Made by a program: the position numbers and the translations under genes
Notes under the pieces: model-generated
The model's database searches: none
What the model was told of the DNA's origin: nothing
Seen by the model: the letters and a program-made list of their open reading frames with translations, nothing else
Shown: piece by piece, positions 22,316 to 33,207 of the stretch
Layout: every line of letters begins with the position of its first letter
How positions within the stretch are numbered: the first letter of the stretch is position 1
Assembly: GCA_020205615.1 (NCBI GenBank)
Contig: CM035167.1
Location: forward strand, 30,641,130-30,705,129
Source: Panax quinquefolius
Taxonomy: Eukaryota; Streptophyta; Magnoliopsida; Apiales; Araliaceae
DNA: 64,000 bases
Direction of reading: 5' to 3'

Positions 22316-23560
22316 ATGGCGATATTTAAGAATGGCGGTGAGAATATTAATGGTGGAGTTAATGAGACCAGTGGAAACACCTTTAATCACCACCGAGAAA
22401 ACGCAGCAGGAAGGCAATATTCCTCCTATAAACAACACCTGCTTGAAGAGCGAGCGATGAGCAGCGGATGTTTAGGAGCTTTTTTGAGTTCATGCAAAAC
22501 AGACGAGGAGACTCGTGTCTACGAGAATACGGGTGGAAATGATAGCACGCGCGCTTGACATCCTGACAAGCGAGTTCAAAGAGTTGGGACCACGAATTTA
22601 AGGGAAAGCGGATCCGATCATGGCGGAAGCGTGGGTCAAACAAATTACCAAGATATTCGATGTCTTGGGATGCGGAGGAACGAAGGTTCCATTCGCCACC
22701 TTTATATTAAGTGGCGGCGGCGGACTCTTGGTGGAGATGTCGTGAAAGCGGACCCATCTGCCACACTCGGCATGTCTTGGGAAACATTTTGAAACTTTTC
22801 AACGAAAAATACTTTCTGAAAGTATTAGCCATATGAAGGAGGTAGAGTTTATTAAACTAGAACAAAACAACATGGCGGTGTCCCAATACTGGCGAAGTTA
22901 GTAGAGTTATCGGTTTGCACCTCATTTGGTAGAGAATGAGGAGCGAATAGCGAGGATGTTTACGAGAGGTTTAAAAACGAGATTCGGCAATATCTTATCT
23001 CTCATAAATTTTCTTTATATTGAGATGTTGTCAGCGGGGCTCAATTATTAGAAGCGAGATGGCGAAAGTACGTTCAACCGAGGGACCGTAACGAGGTCAT
23101 CATCTGGTGGCGGCGATCATCGAATAATGAAAACCAGCGGGGAGGAAAACATTCAGACAAAAGCGGTAACCACTCTGGTGGTAATCGTGGCCATGAAAAT
23201 AGAAGAAGCGACTCGGGGGGAGATTTTAAAAAGAGGAGATTCAACAATGACAATGTGAAGAGCGTCGGCACTACCAGTGACAAGCTGGTTTCCAAGGAGG
23301 AAACGACCACCGGTCATATATCTTTATAAGTCACGAAAAAGAAGGACATATCACCCAAAGCGCCCACAACAGTTTAAGGTATGTTATAACTATGGAAAGG
23401 AAGGACATATTAATCGAGATTGCCTTTATGTGAAACCAAGTCCGGTGAGGATGGTGACTCAAAGGTTATCCCGAGAAAAGTCAAAGTCAGCGGTTCTGGA
23501 AGGCGTTTGTCGTGGTTGGTCGACATCACGAGGAACCCAAGCGAGGTGATCACGGGTAAG
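22316..23560 (+). pseudogene. gag: Element H gag
   Basis: Start ATG at 22316 (MAIFKNGGENINGGVNET), related to the gag N-termini of C and G. The capsid is recognisable out of frame near 22660-22960 (SWEHF, ESISHMKEVEFIKLEQNNMAVSQY-type reading). Near 23115-23260 is the Gly/Asn-rich basic linker ending KRRFNNDNVK. The knuckle at about 23380-23422 reads CYNYGKEGHINRDC, with the second Cys changed to Tyr. At least four frameshifts. Compared with G, many small differences are short insertions or losses in CG-rich triplets, which may partly be sequencing error. Confidence 0.8.
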
Positions 23561-26500
23561 CTAATCATAAATTCATGCGAAGTTTATACATTACTTGATG
23601 GGGTGCTACCCATTCATTTATCTCTCTGCTTGTGCTCAGCGTTTAAACTTGACTCAGGAGAAATTAGACTTTGACCTATCTGTGGAAACTCAGTTAGGGA
23701 GAAACTTTCATCACATCCCTTTGTTTATAAATCTTGTTTGATCCAAGTTGGCACCATCACATTACTATTGACCTTATCTCTTTAAAGATACTTGCTTTTG
23801 ATGTGATTTTAGGGATTGATTGGTTAACTACTCATCATGCCAAAATTGATTGTTTTCGTAAGGTTGTTAGTTTTCATATTCTAATCAACTTTGTTGTGCG
23901 AATTCAAGCAACTAAACCATTAAAATCAATCTTTGTCATATCAAGTCATAAAGCTATTCGTTTATTGAAAAGCGGATGTCTAGCTTTCTTAGTCCATGTT
24001 ATGGATTTGAATAAAGACACGTCGATTTGAATAATATTCTGTTGTTATTGACTTTCTCGACGTATTTCTGAAGAACTTCGGTTACCCCCGAGCGTGAAGT
24101 TGAATTCTTTATTGACCTTGAACCTAGTACAAAGCCCATTTCTAAAACCCCATATCGAATGGCTCCTATTGAACTTCAGGAGTTAAAGGTCCAACTATAG
24201 GAGTTGTTGGACATCGGTTTCATTAATCCTAGTACATCTCCTTGGGGTGCTCCTGTTTTATTTGTAAAGAAGAAAGACAGGAGTATGCGACTTTGTATCG
24301 ATTATATGGAATTAAACCATGTCACTATCAAGAATAGGTATCCGCTACGTCGTATTGATGACCTGTTTGACCAGTTGCAAGGAGCACAATTCTTTTCAAA
24401 GATCGATCTTCGATTACGGATATCATCAATTTGAAGGTTAGAGGCGAGGATATTCAAAGGCGCTTCGAGAACTTCGATGCGGGCATTATGAATTCTTAGT
24501 CGTGTCTTTTGGATTGACTAATGCTCCTGCTGCTTTCATGGATATGATGAACCAAGTATTCAAGGAATATTTGGATCGATTCGTTGTTGTCTTTATTGAT
24601 GACATCCTCATCTATTCCAAAAGCCGTGAAGATCATGGCGCCATTTGAAAGTTTGGTCTTGCAAAGGCTTCGTGATAACAAGCTATATGTCAAGTTGAAG
24701 AAATCGAGTTACGGCTTGAGGAAGTAGCATTCCTTGGGCACATGGTGTCAAAACATGGAGTGTCTATTGACGGTGAAGATTGAAGCAATCAAAGTTGGGA
24801 GCAACCAAAGGCGTGATCAAAAATCGTAGCTTTTTTGGGCTTATTTGGTTATTATCGGAGATTTGTGGAAGGATTTTCTAGAATCGCTACTCAGATTAAC
24901 TCGGTGACTCGTAAAGATACAAAATTCGTATGGAAGCGAGGAATGCGAGAAGAGTTTCCAAGATCTCGAGAGGAGACTCATTTTAATTTTGTTTTGACAA
25001 TACCATACGGTTCGGATGGATTTGTTATCTCTGATGATGCTTGAGGCAAAGGGTTAGGATGTGTTCTCATGCAGCGTGGGAAAGTCATAGCCTATGCCTC
25101 GCGACAACTTAAAGAATATGAGAGGAATTATACTACTCATGATCTAGAGTTGGCGGTGATGTCGTTTCCCGCTAAAGATGCGGAGGCACTTATCTATATG
25201 GGAGAAAGTGGAGATATATTCGGACCATAAAAGCCTCAAATATTTCTTCACTCAAAAAGAACACAACATCTTGACAAGCGGCGTTGGCTCATTTGTTGAA
25301 AGATTACGACCACACTATTGATACCATCACCGGAAAAGAAAAGCGTGGTGTTGACGCGTTGAGTAGAAGATCATATGCGAGGAGCGAGTGCGATGATGTC
25401 AAAATATCGCATAGAACCGACTTTAATCGAAAAAGTTAAAGTTGCTCAAGCCCATGACCCGGGTGATGCGTATGAAGAAGAAAAAAAGAAGGTGCTATTC
25501 GGAAGCAAGAATCGATGAAGAAGGAATACTTGAGTCCCTCCGGACTTTGTGTTCTAACGATTTTGACTTGAAGCATAGAATCATGATGGAGGCACACAAC
25601 ACACCATTTGCAATCCATCTGGGAGTACCAAAATGTATCATGATCTTGACATACATTTTGGTGGAACAAATATGAAGAGAGAGATCGTGAAGTTTATCTC
25701 GAGGTGTTTAACTTGTCGGCGTGTAAAGGCAAAGCATCAAGTGCCTAAGGGTCCATTGCAACCACTTGAGATTCGAAATGGAAGTGGGAACACATTACCA
25801 TGGATTTCGTTACGGGTCTTCCCACGGTTTCTCAAGGCATAAATGCTATTTGGGTTATTGTTGATAGATTAACCAAAGTGCGCTCATTTCTTGTCGAAAT
25901 CTGGAGACTTATTCCTTGAGCGTCTTCTTTCGTATATACGTAGATGAGATTGTGAGATTGCATGGCATGCGGTATCCATAGTTTTGGATCGTGACCCAAG
26001 ATTCACTTCAAGATTTTGGGTTAGCTTGCAAAAAGCTATGAGCGCGGATTTACTGATTTAGTTGGCATACCATCCTCAAAAGGACGGACAATCGGAGAGG
26101 ACTATTCAAACTCTTGAAGATCTATTAAGACTACTGTGTCCTAGACTTCAAAGGCGGTTGGGATAAGTATTTACCATTGGTGGAATTCTCCTATAACAAC
26201 GATTATCGAGGAAAGTATAGGTGTGGCTCCATTTGAAGCATTGTATGGGCCGAAAGTGTAAGCTCTCGGTATGTTGGGATGAGGTAGGAGAAGCAACGTT
26301 GTTGGGACGAGTTAGATACGAATGACTACTGGAGAAGATCAAACGATTTGACAGCGTATACAAACGGCACAGGATCGACAAAAGAGTTATGCGGATCTTC
26401 ATCGAAAGGGCGTGGAATTTAGTATTGGGGATCATGTATTGTTGCGTGTTGTGGCTCCATGGAAGGGAGTTACAAGATTCGAGGAAGAGAGGAAAGCTCG

Positions 26501-26860
26501 ATCCACGATTTATTGGTCCATTTGATTCTTGAGCGAGTAGGAAATGTGGCTATAGACTCGCGTTACCTCAAGTATGTCTCGTGTTCATATGTTTTTCATA
26601 TATCGTGCTACGTAAATATTTGAAAGACCCGAACCATGTTATTGAGTTAGAACCGGACGAGATAGTAGAAGACTTAACGTCTGAAGAGGTACTGTCAAGA
26701 TCTTGGATAGGAAGGAGCATGTCTTACGCATACGAAGGTCATACCACAAGTTAAAGTTTTGTGGAGAAACCATGCTATTGAGGAAATGACACAGGAGTTG
26801 GAAGCGGAAATGAAAGCGAGGTATCCTCATCTTTTTTGAAACACCAGGTTCGTACGTCAA
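23561..26860 (+). pseudogene. pol: Element H pol (protease to chromodomain), many frameshifts
   Basis: Domains in order: protease (SCEVYTLLDG, broken just after the active Asp; FDVILGIDWLTTHHAKID at 23790-23850); RT ([14 protein letters not shown] at about 24236, [17 protein letters not shown] at about 24364, [14 protein letters not shown] at 24583-24624, catalytic FIDD intact); RNase H (near 25010-25240, with ISDDA for YSDAS); integrase (CLTCRRVKAKHQ near 25713, MDFVTGLP near 25800, [13 protein letters not shown] near 25984, and [13 protein letters not shown] at about 26075); GPF module near 26510; and a chromodomain remnant at about 26740-26845. An in-frame TAG at about 24198 stands before ELLD, at the same codon as a TAG in B. 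Frame changes every 100-300 bp. Confidence 0.85.
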
Positions 26861-26880
26861 TTTCGAGGACGAAATTTCAT

Positions 26881-26893
26881 AAGGAGGGGAGGT
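26881..26893 (+). other. Polypurine tract of element H
   Basis: AAGGAGGGGAGGT immediately before the 3' LTR start; the same sequence is found inverted before the C 3' LTR. Confidence 0.85.
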
Positions 26894-29656
26894 TGTAAGA
26901 CCCCAAATTATTAATAAATGAAATTTAATTTCCTCTATTTATTATTTTGAAATAGTAAGGGTTGAATTGATTAATGTGGTTAGTTATGGGTAAAATGCAT
27001 ATATTTTAAAAAATAAGCGGTGGTTATAAAATATTCATTGTTGTCGGGGAATATTCGTTTGGTGGTGGAATATTCTTTTTGTGGGGAATATTAAATGCGA
27101 CAGTATGATCTTTTATGGGCCCATGCTTGAAAGCGATTGGATGAAGAAAAGCGACAAGTATAAGTTGTTTATAAATAGCGGCGTAGTGGTTCTGAATTAA
27201 CCTTGTTGGAATACTAAATTGGTTAAAAAACACGATGTCTGGCGTTGTTTGCGATAGCTGCGGTATTGCACCAATTATTGATTCTTACGTAATAAGGCAC
27301 TACTCGATAATTATTACGGTGAATTCTTATTCGATATTTTATTTTATTGATTCAATAATTGTTGCGTTGATATTTTATATTCTTGTTGTTTGATAATTGT
27401 CACTACATTATTTTCCATTATCGAAGTAATAATTCATATTATATGAATAATATTATTAGAAAACATTATTGGCAATGTCTAGAAAGTTTACATCTAAGAG
27501 AGGTTTGGTCACCTAATTGTGGCGATGAAGGAGAAATCCTTATTGGAAAGCCCCTCTTTCTCGGGAAATGGCACTGGTTGTCGATCTTTGTGATTACTGT
27601 AATATTATTTGTGAATAATTAATTATTGATTTATATGATGAGGAAAATATTGATTTTATGTGGTTATAGATGGAGAAAATTTTTAAAGTGACAATTGTTA
27701 AAAATTGATATTTTATCTTTTCGATAAAATAATATTTTATTATATTATATAATAATGATGATATTTTTTTACAATGAATGTGGGATATATGAGTATATGA
27801 GGAGGAAGAGTATTTTTGTTGCAAAAGTTGTTTTAAAACATGTTAAACATGTTTGTGGGCCCATTTTCTTGAGAAATTTGATTATAGCTTTGTAAAATCG
27901 CTTAGTTTATGGATTTGGTCGATTTACATTTTGAAATTGGAAAAACTTTCTTTTGGAAAGTTGTAGAGAATTGAATTTCCTATAAAAAGCAGCTAGAATT
28001 GAATTTTTACGATAAAAGGGCTATTTATTATGAATTATTAAAGTTTGAAGTTAAAATAATTGATTTTTGAAAGTTTTAAATATTTTAATTTACAAAAACG
28101 TTTTTTTTTTTTTGTGATGTAGGCTACTTGAGTGGCTGATCTTTGACTGAAATATTGGGCGTATAAAATTTATATATATATATATATTATTATATTAAAT
28201 TTTCTACTTTGGTGTTCTAAGCATTTTCCTATAAATAGGGTGCTTAGGTTAGATTTAAAAATCACTCCAAAAACTACAGATTTCTCTCTCTTTCTCTCTC
28301 TATAATATCGAGCGTATTTTGTGAGTATTTTAGTACTTTGAGTATTGCTATCTGGTGCAAGTTCTTTCAAAGACTATATCCGATATTCGATGTCGAAATA
28401 CTATTCTTTTCGAGGTAAGGGATGTTATTTTATTCGAAAAAAATGATATTATTTCTTCAATATCATTATCTTAGAAATATTGGTTGGAAATTTTTATCAA
28501 ATTTGGAACTTTTTTCATGTCGGGGTTACTATTCATGAGTTACTATTCACGAGTTCTATTCATGAGTTACTATTCATCAAAGTACTATTCACGAAGCATG
28601 ATGATTTTTTTGTGAAATTTCTATCTTTTAGTGTCGGAGTTACTATTCACGTATACGACCTTTATTCACGTATTGACACTTATTCACGAATACGACACTA
28701 TTCATAGAAAAATTAAATTTTCTTTTCTATGTCCAAGATTGTCTATTATAGTTCCTATCTTTGATTGGATCTATGTTTTGGTCTTCATTCTTGAATTTTA
28801 CTTCACTCTGGTTATTTATGTAGTATTTTTGAACTTGGGTTATTTAAAGTACGAATCATTAATACTTGTTCTTTTGTTTCACTGGATTCGTTTTCTTTAA
28901 AATATTTTTTCATCATCCTCAGTCATAAATGATGATATAACTAAATATCTTTGGCCTGTAGTGCAAAGATGAATGATTTTTGATGAATATCTTTGGCCAG
29001 TAGTGCAAAGATGAACAGGTGTTTAGATGAACATGACCGGTGATGAATATCTTTGGCTTTATAGTGCAAAAGATGAATATTTGATTCGGATATATATTGA
29101 TTGATGTTACTGAGGATAAAAGATAGATGATGAACTTTTATATTCATATATAGAAGATAGTAGATTTCATTCTCTACTTAACTCTTCTAATGAATTATTA
29201 TTTCATTGCGAATATTGATTTAAAACTTGTTGTCTATTTTATTCTATTAGATTTTTCCTGTTGAAGACTAACGATAATTTGTTTACGTATTATCTTAGTC
29301 ATAATGTTCTTTCTTGGGCTAGTTGAGCTCACCCTTTTCCCTTTTGTTCCATTTTTTTTCTCGGGAGGCGAGAATGTAGCGAGTACTAGTCGGGTATGGA
29401 ATGATGGTTCTAGAAGTTATTTTAGTAGTCCTCACCATTTTTGTAAAATAATGTATCAATAATTGAAATGAGGACTTATTTGAGTGTGGATATTGTCTAG
29501 ATGACATATTTGTATTTAAACTGTATTTAAACTAATAAACAGTTTTATGTTGTATTAATAAAGTTGTAGTTGTTTACGTACCAAAGGAAGATATAAATTT
29601 TGTAATAGTTTTGATAGACTCGGGAATGGGTTTGTTGTATATTTCCTGAATTTTGT
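26894..29656 (+). repeat. 3' LTR of element H
   Basis: Starts TGTAAGACCCCAAATTATTA and tracks the 5' LTR to about 29580. The last 70-80 bp diverge (an extra ACCAAAGGAAGATATAAA stretch), and the GGGGGCGTCACA terminus is missing. Differences between the two LTRs include many small indels. TATA box at 28229-28238. Confidence 0.85.
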
Positions 29657-29716
29657 TAAAGGTTAGATAACTGGGAGATTTTATTATATAAATGTGTCAC
29701 ACCATATTTTCTTTTT
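29657..29716. other. Junction between H and the D array
   Basis: About 60 bp of AT-rich sequence I cannot assign. It ends CTTTTT next to the first array unit; each later unit is preceded by CTTTTCCTTTT, so the first junction is similar but not identical. Confidence 0.5.
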
Positions 29717-32700
29717 AATGTAAGACCTATATAATATCACATAGCTTACACACATAAATTAATTGAATAATACCATTCTAATTATGCAATTTACTTTACT
29801 CACAATAACAATTAATAATCACATGTCATTAATTAATCACCATTAATAATTAATTAATATTCTCTAATAACAATTAACAATTAATATAAATTAATTGTTA
29901 ACATAATAAATCCTTCGTCGATTAATATCATTATTAATATCTCACATCACCGTGCCACACAAGGCTTTCAACGAGTTCATCACAAATTCCATATATTCTC
30001 AATTATTAAATTATTTAATATAATTGAGTTAACTCATCTCGTAACACAAAATCATTTATATACAAATAAATATTCATTTTCATTAATATATTAATTTAAT
30101 AAGACGTGAAAATTCTTGGGTATTACATCCTCCCCCCTATAAAAATTCCGTCCCAGAATTGTTACACGGTTACACAAACAGATGGGGATAATCCCTCATC
30201 ATCCTATCTTCTAACTCCCACGTAGCCTCCTCGACATTGTGGTTACGCCAAAGTTCTTTTACAGATGAAATAACTTTATTTCTCGAGGTTTGCTCTTTCC
30301 TGTCAAGAATTTGGACAATAATTTCTTCGTATGCTAAATTCCTCTCCACTTGAATGGTTTCATAAGAAATCACGTGCTTGTAGTCAGGCCTGTACGGACG
30401 AAACACGGATATGTGAAACAAGTTATGGATGTGCTCTAACTCAGGTGGTAGTGCAACTTTGTATGCTACTTCGCCCACTCGCTTTAGTATCTCGAATGGT
30501 CATATGAATCCTGGTCTCAGTTTTCCTTTCTTGCTGAAATGGATCTTTTCCTTTTAATGTAAGACCTATATAATATCACATGGCTTACACACATAAATTA
30601 ATTGAATAATACCATTCTAATTATGCAATTTATTTTACTCACAATAACAATTAATAATCACATATCATTAATTAATCACCATTAATAATTAATTAATATT
30701 CTACAATAACAATTAACAATTAATATAATTTAATTGTTAACATAATAAATCCTTCGTCGATTAATATCATTATTAATATCTCACATCATCGTGCCACACA
30801 AGGCTTTCAACAAGTTCATCACAAATTCCATATATTCTCAATTATTCATTTATTTAATATAATTGAGTTAACTCATCTCGTAACACAAAATCATTTATAT
30901 ACAAATAAATATTCATTTTCATTAATATATTAATTTAATAAGACGTGGAAATTCTCGGGTATTACATCCTCCCTCCCCCCTATAAAAATTCCGTCCCGGA
31001 ATTGCTACACGGTTACACAAATAGATGGGGATAATCCCTCACCATCCTATCTTCTATCTCCCACGTAGCCTCCTAGACATTGTGGTTACGCCAAAGTTCT
31101 TTTACAGATGAAATAACTTTATTTCTCAAGATTTGCTCTTTCCTATCAAGAATTTGGACAATAATTTCTTCGTATGCTAAATTCCTCTCCACTTGAATGG
31201 GTTCTTAAGAAATCATGTGCTTGTAGTCAGGCTTGTACGGACGAAACACGAATATGTGAAACACGTTATGGATGTGCTCTAATTCAGGTGGTAGTGCAAC
31301 TTTGTATGCTACTTCGCCCACTCACTTTAGTATCTCGAACGGTCCTATGAATTCTGGACTCAGTTTTCCTTTCTTGCTGAAATGGATCTTTTCCTTTTAA
31401 TGTAAGACCTATATAATATCACATGGCTTACACACATAAATTAATTGAATAATACCATTCTAATTATGCAATTTACTTTACTCACAATAACAATTAATAA
31501 TCATATATCATTAATTAATCACCATTAATAATTAATTAATATTCTACAATAACAATTAACAATTAATATAATTTAATTGTTAACATAATAAATCCTTCGT
31601 CGATTAATATCATTATTAATATCTCACATCATCGTGCCACACAAGGCTTTCAACGAGTTCATCACAAATTCCATATATTCTCAATTATTCATTTATTTAA
31701 TATAATTGAGTTAACTCATCTCGTAATACAAAATCATTTATATCCAATTAAATATTCATTTTCATTAATATATTAATTTAATAAGACGTGGAAATTCTCG
31801 GGTATTACATCCTCCCTCCCCCCTATAAAAATTTCGTCCCGGAATTGCTACACGGTTACACAAATAGATGGGGATAATCCCTCATCATCCTATCTTCTAT
31901 CTCCCACGTAGCCTCCTCGACATTGTGGTTACGCCAAAGTTCTTTTACAGATGAAATAACTTTATTTCTCAAGATTTGCTCTTTCCTATCAAGAATTTGG
32001 ACAATAATTTCTTCGTATGCTAAATTCCTCTCCACTTGAATGGGTTCTTAAGAAATCACGTGCTTGTAGTCAGGCTTGTACGGACGAAACACGAATATGT
32101 GAAACACGTTATGGATGTGCTCTAATTCAGGTGGTAGTGCAACTTTGTATGCTACTTCGCCCACTCACTTTAGTATCTCGAACGGTCCTATGAATCCACG
32201 GACTCGCTTTTCCTTTCTTCTTTGAAATGGATCTTTTCCTTTTAATGTAAGACCTATATAATATCACATGGCTTACACACATAAATTAATTGAATAATAC
32301 CATTCTAATTATGCAATTTACTTTACTCACAATAACAATTAATAATCACATATCATTAATTAATCACCATTAATAATTAATTAATATTCTACTAATAACA
32401 ATTAACAATTAATATAATTTAATTGTTAACATAATAAATCCTTAAATCGATTAATTTCATTATTAATATCTCACATCACCGTACCACACAAGGCTTTCAA
32501 CGAGTTCATCACAAATTCCATATATTCTCAATTATTAAATTATTTAATATAATTGGGTTAACTCATCTCGTAACACAAAATCATTTATATCCAAATAAAT
32601 ATTCATTTTCATTAATATATTAATTTAATAAGACGTGGAAATTCTCGGGTATTACATCCTCCCCCCTTCCCATATAAAAATCCGGAATTGCTACACGGTT

Positions 32701-33084
32701 ACACAAACAGATGGGGATAATCCCTCATCATCCTATCTTTTAACTCCCACGTAGCCTCCTCGACATTGTGGTTACGCCAAAGTTCTTTTTACAGATGAAA
32801 TAACTTTATTTCTCAAGGTTTGCTCTTTCCTATCAAGAATTTGGACAATAATTTCTTCGTATGCTAAATTCCTCTCCACTTGAATGGGTTCATAAGAAAT
32901 CACGTGCTTGTAGTCAGGCTTGTATGGATGAAACACGGATATGTGAAACACGTTATGGATGTGCTCTAACTCAGGTGGTAGTGCAACTTTGTATGCTACT
33001 TCGCCCACTCGCTTTAGTATCTCGAATGGTCCTATGAATCCTATACTCAGTTTTCCTTTCTTGCCGAAATGGATCTTTTCCTTC
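29717..33084. repeat. Tandem array, four 839-845 bp units of the D 3' LTR/integrase junction
   Basis: Units begin at 29717, 30556, 31399 and 32244 with AATGTAAGACCTATATAATA. In minus-strand terms each unit is the last ~430 bp of pol plus the first ~410 bp of the LTR. The LTR start TGTAATACCCG is at 30126, 30966, 31809 and 32656. The units are very similar. Units 2 and 3 share an extra CTCC in the polypurine tract and a Tyr-to-stop change (31205-31207 and 32048-32050) that units 1 and 4 lack, so one was copied from the other. Unit 4 alone continues into integrase beyond GATCTTTTCCTT. Confidence 0.92.
30170..30490 (-). pseudogene. Array unit 1: D integrase tail and chromodomain
   Basis: Encodes VGEVAYKVALPPELEHIHNLFHISV, then QILDRKEQTSRNKVISSVKE and WRNHNVEEATWELEDRMM ending YPHLFV. 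This is the GPF-type module followed by the Tekay-type chromodomain end. It is an orphan 3' fragment with no catalytic domain attached. Copies at about 31010-31330 and 31853-32173 each have the TAT-to-TAA stop in the ISYEP motif. Confidence 0.85.
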
Positions 33085-33207
33085 CATGGAGATACCTTCA
33101 AGAATACAAAACTGATGACTTCAAAATCTCGGTCTTGCCAATGCAAATTTGCATACTTTTTTTTGGCGATCTTAAGCTGCCACTAGTCTGGCCCTTATTA
33201 CTGTCAC
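32657..33207 (-). pseudogene. Element D integrase C-terminus, left side of the B insertion
   Basis: The unit-4 copy of the tail (GEVAYKVALPPELEHIHNVFHIS...) continues upstream into KVSPWKEKIHFGKKGKLS, the segment missing from units 1-3. It then stops at the B insertion (33207). The matching remainder resumes at 52691 with the same reading; element E keeps the uninterrupted version at 59740-59830. A frameshift near 32790 separates SVKRTLA from the WRNH core, and a short tract near 32665 is altered. Confidence 0.85.
33203..33207. repeat. Target-site duplication of B, left copy (GTCAC)
   Basis: GTCAC precedes the B 5' LTR and is repeated at 52686-52690 after the 3' LTR. Removing B and one copy restores continuous D integrase sequence, as judged against E. 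Confidence 0.93.

Larger units (their letters stand above)
19413..29656 (+). mobile_element. Element H: two-LTR Tekay-like element with ruined genes
   Basis: Order is 5' LTR, primer-binding site, gag, pol, polypurine tract, 3' LTR, all in the right sequence; about 10.2 kb. Same family as C (LTR start TGTAAGACCYCAAATT). Gag-pol is recognisable from end to end but broken by many small indels. The left flank is K2 (last bases GATTC); that pentamer is not seen after the right LTR, so the right junction is rearranged or the LTR end is eroded. Confidence 0.88.
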
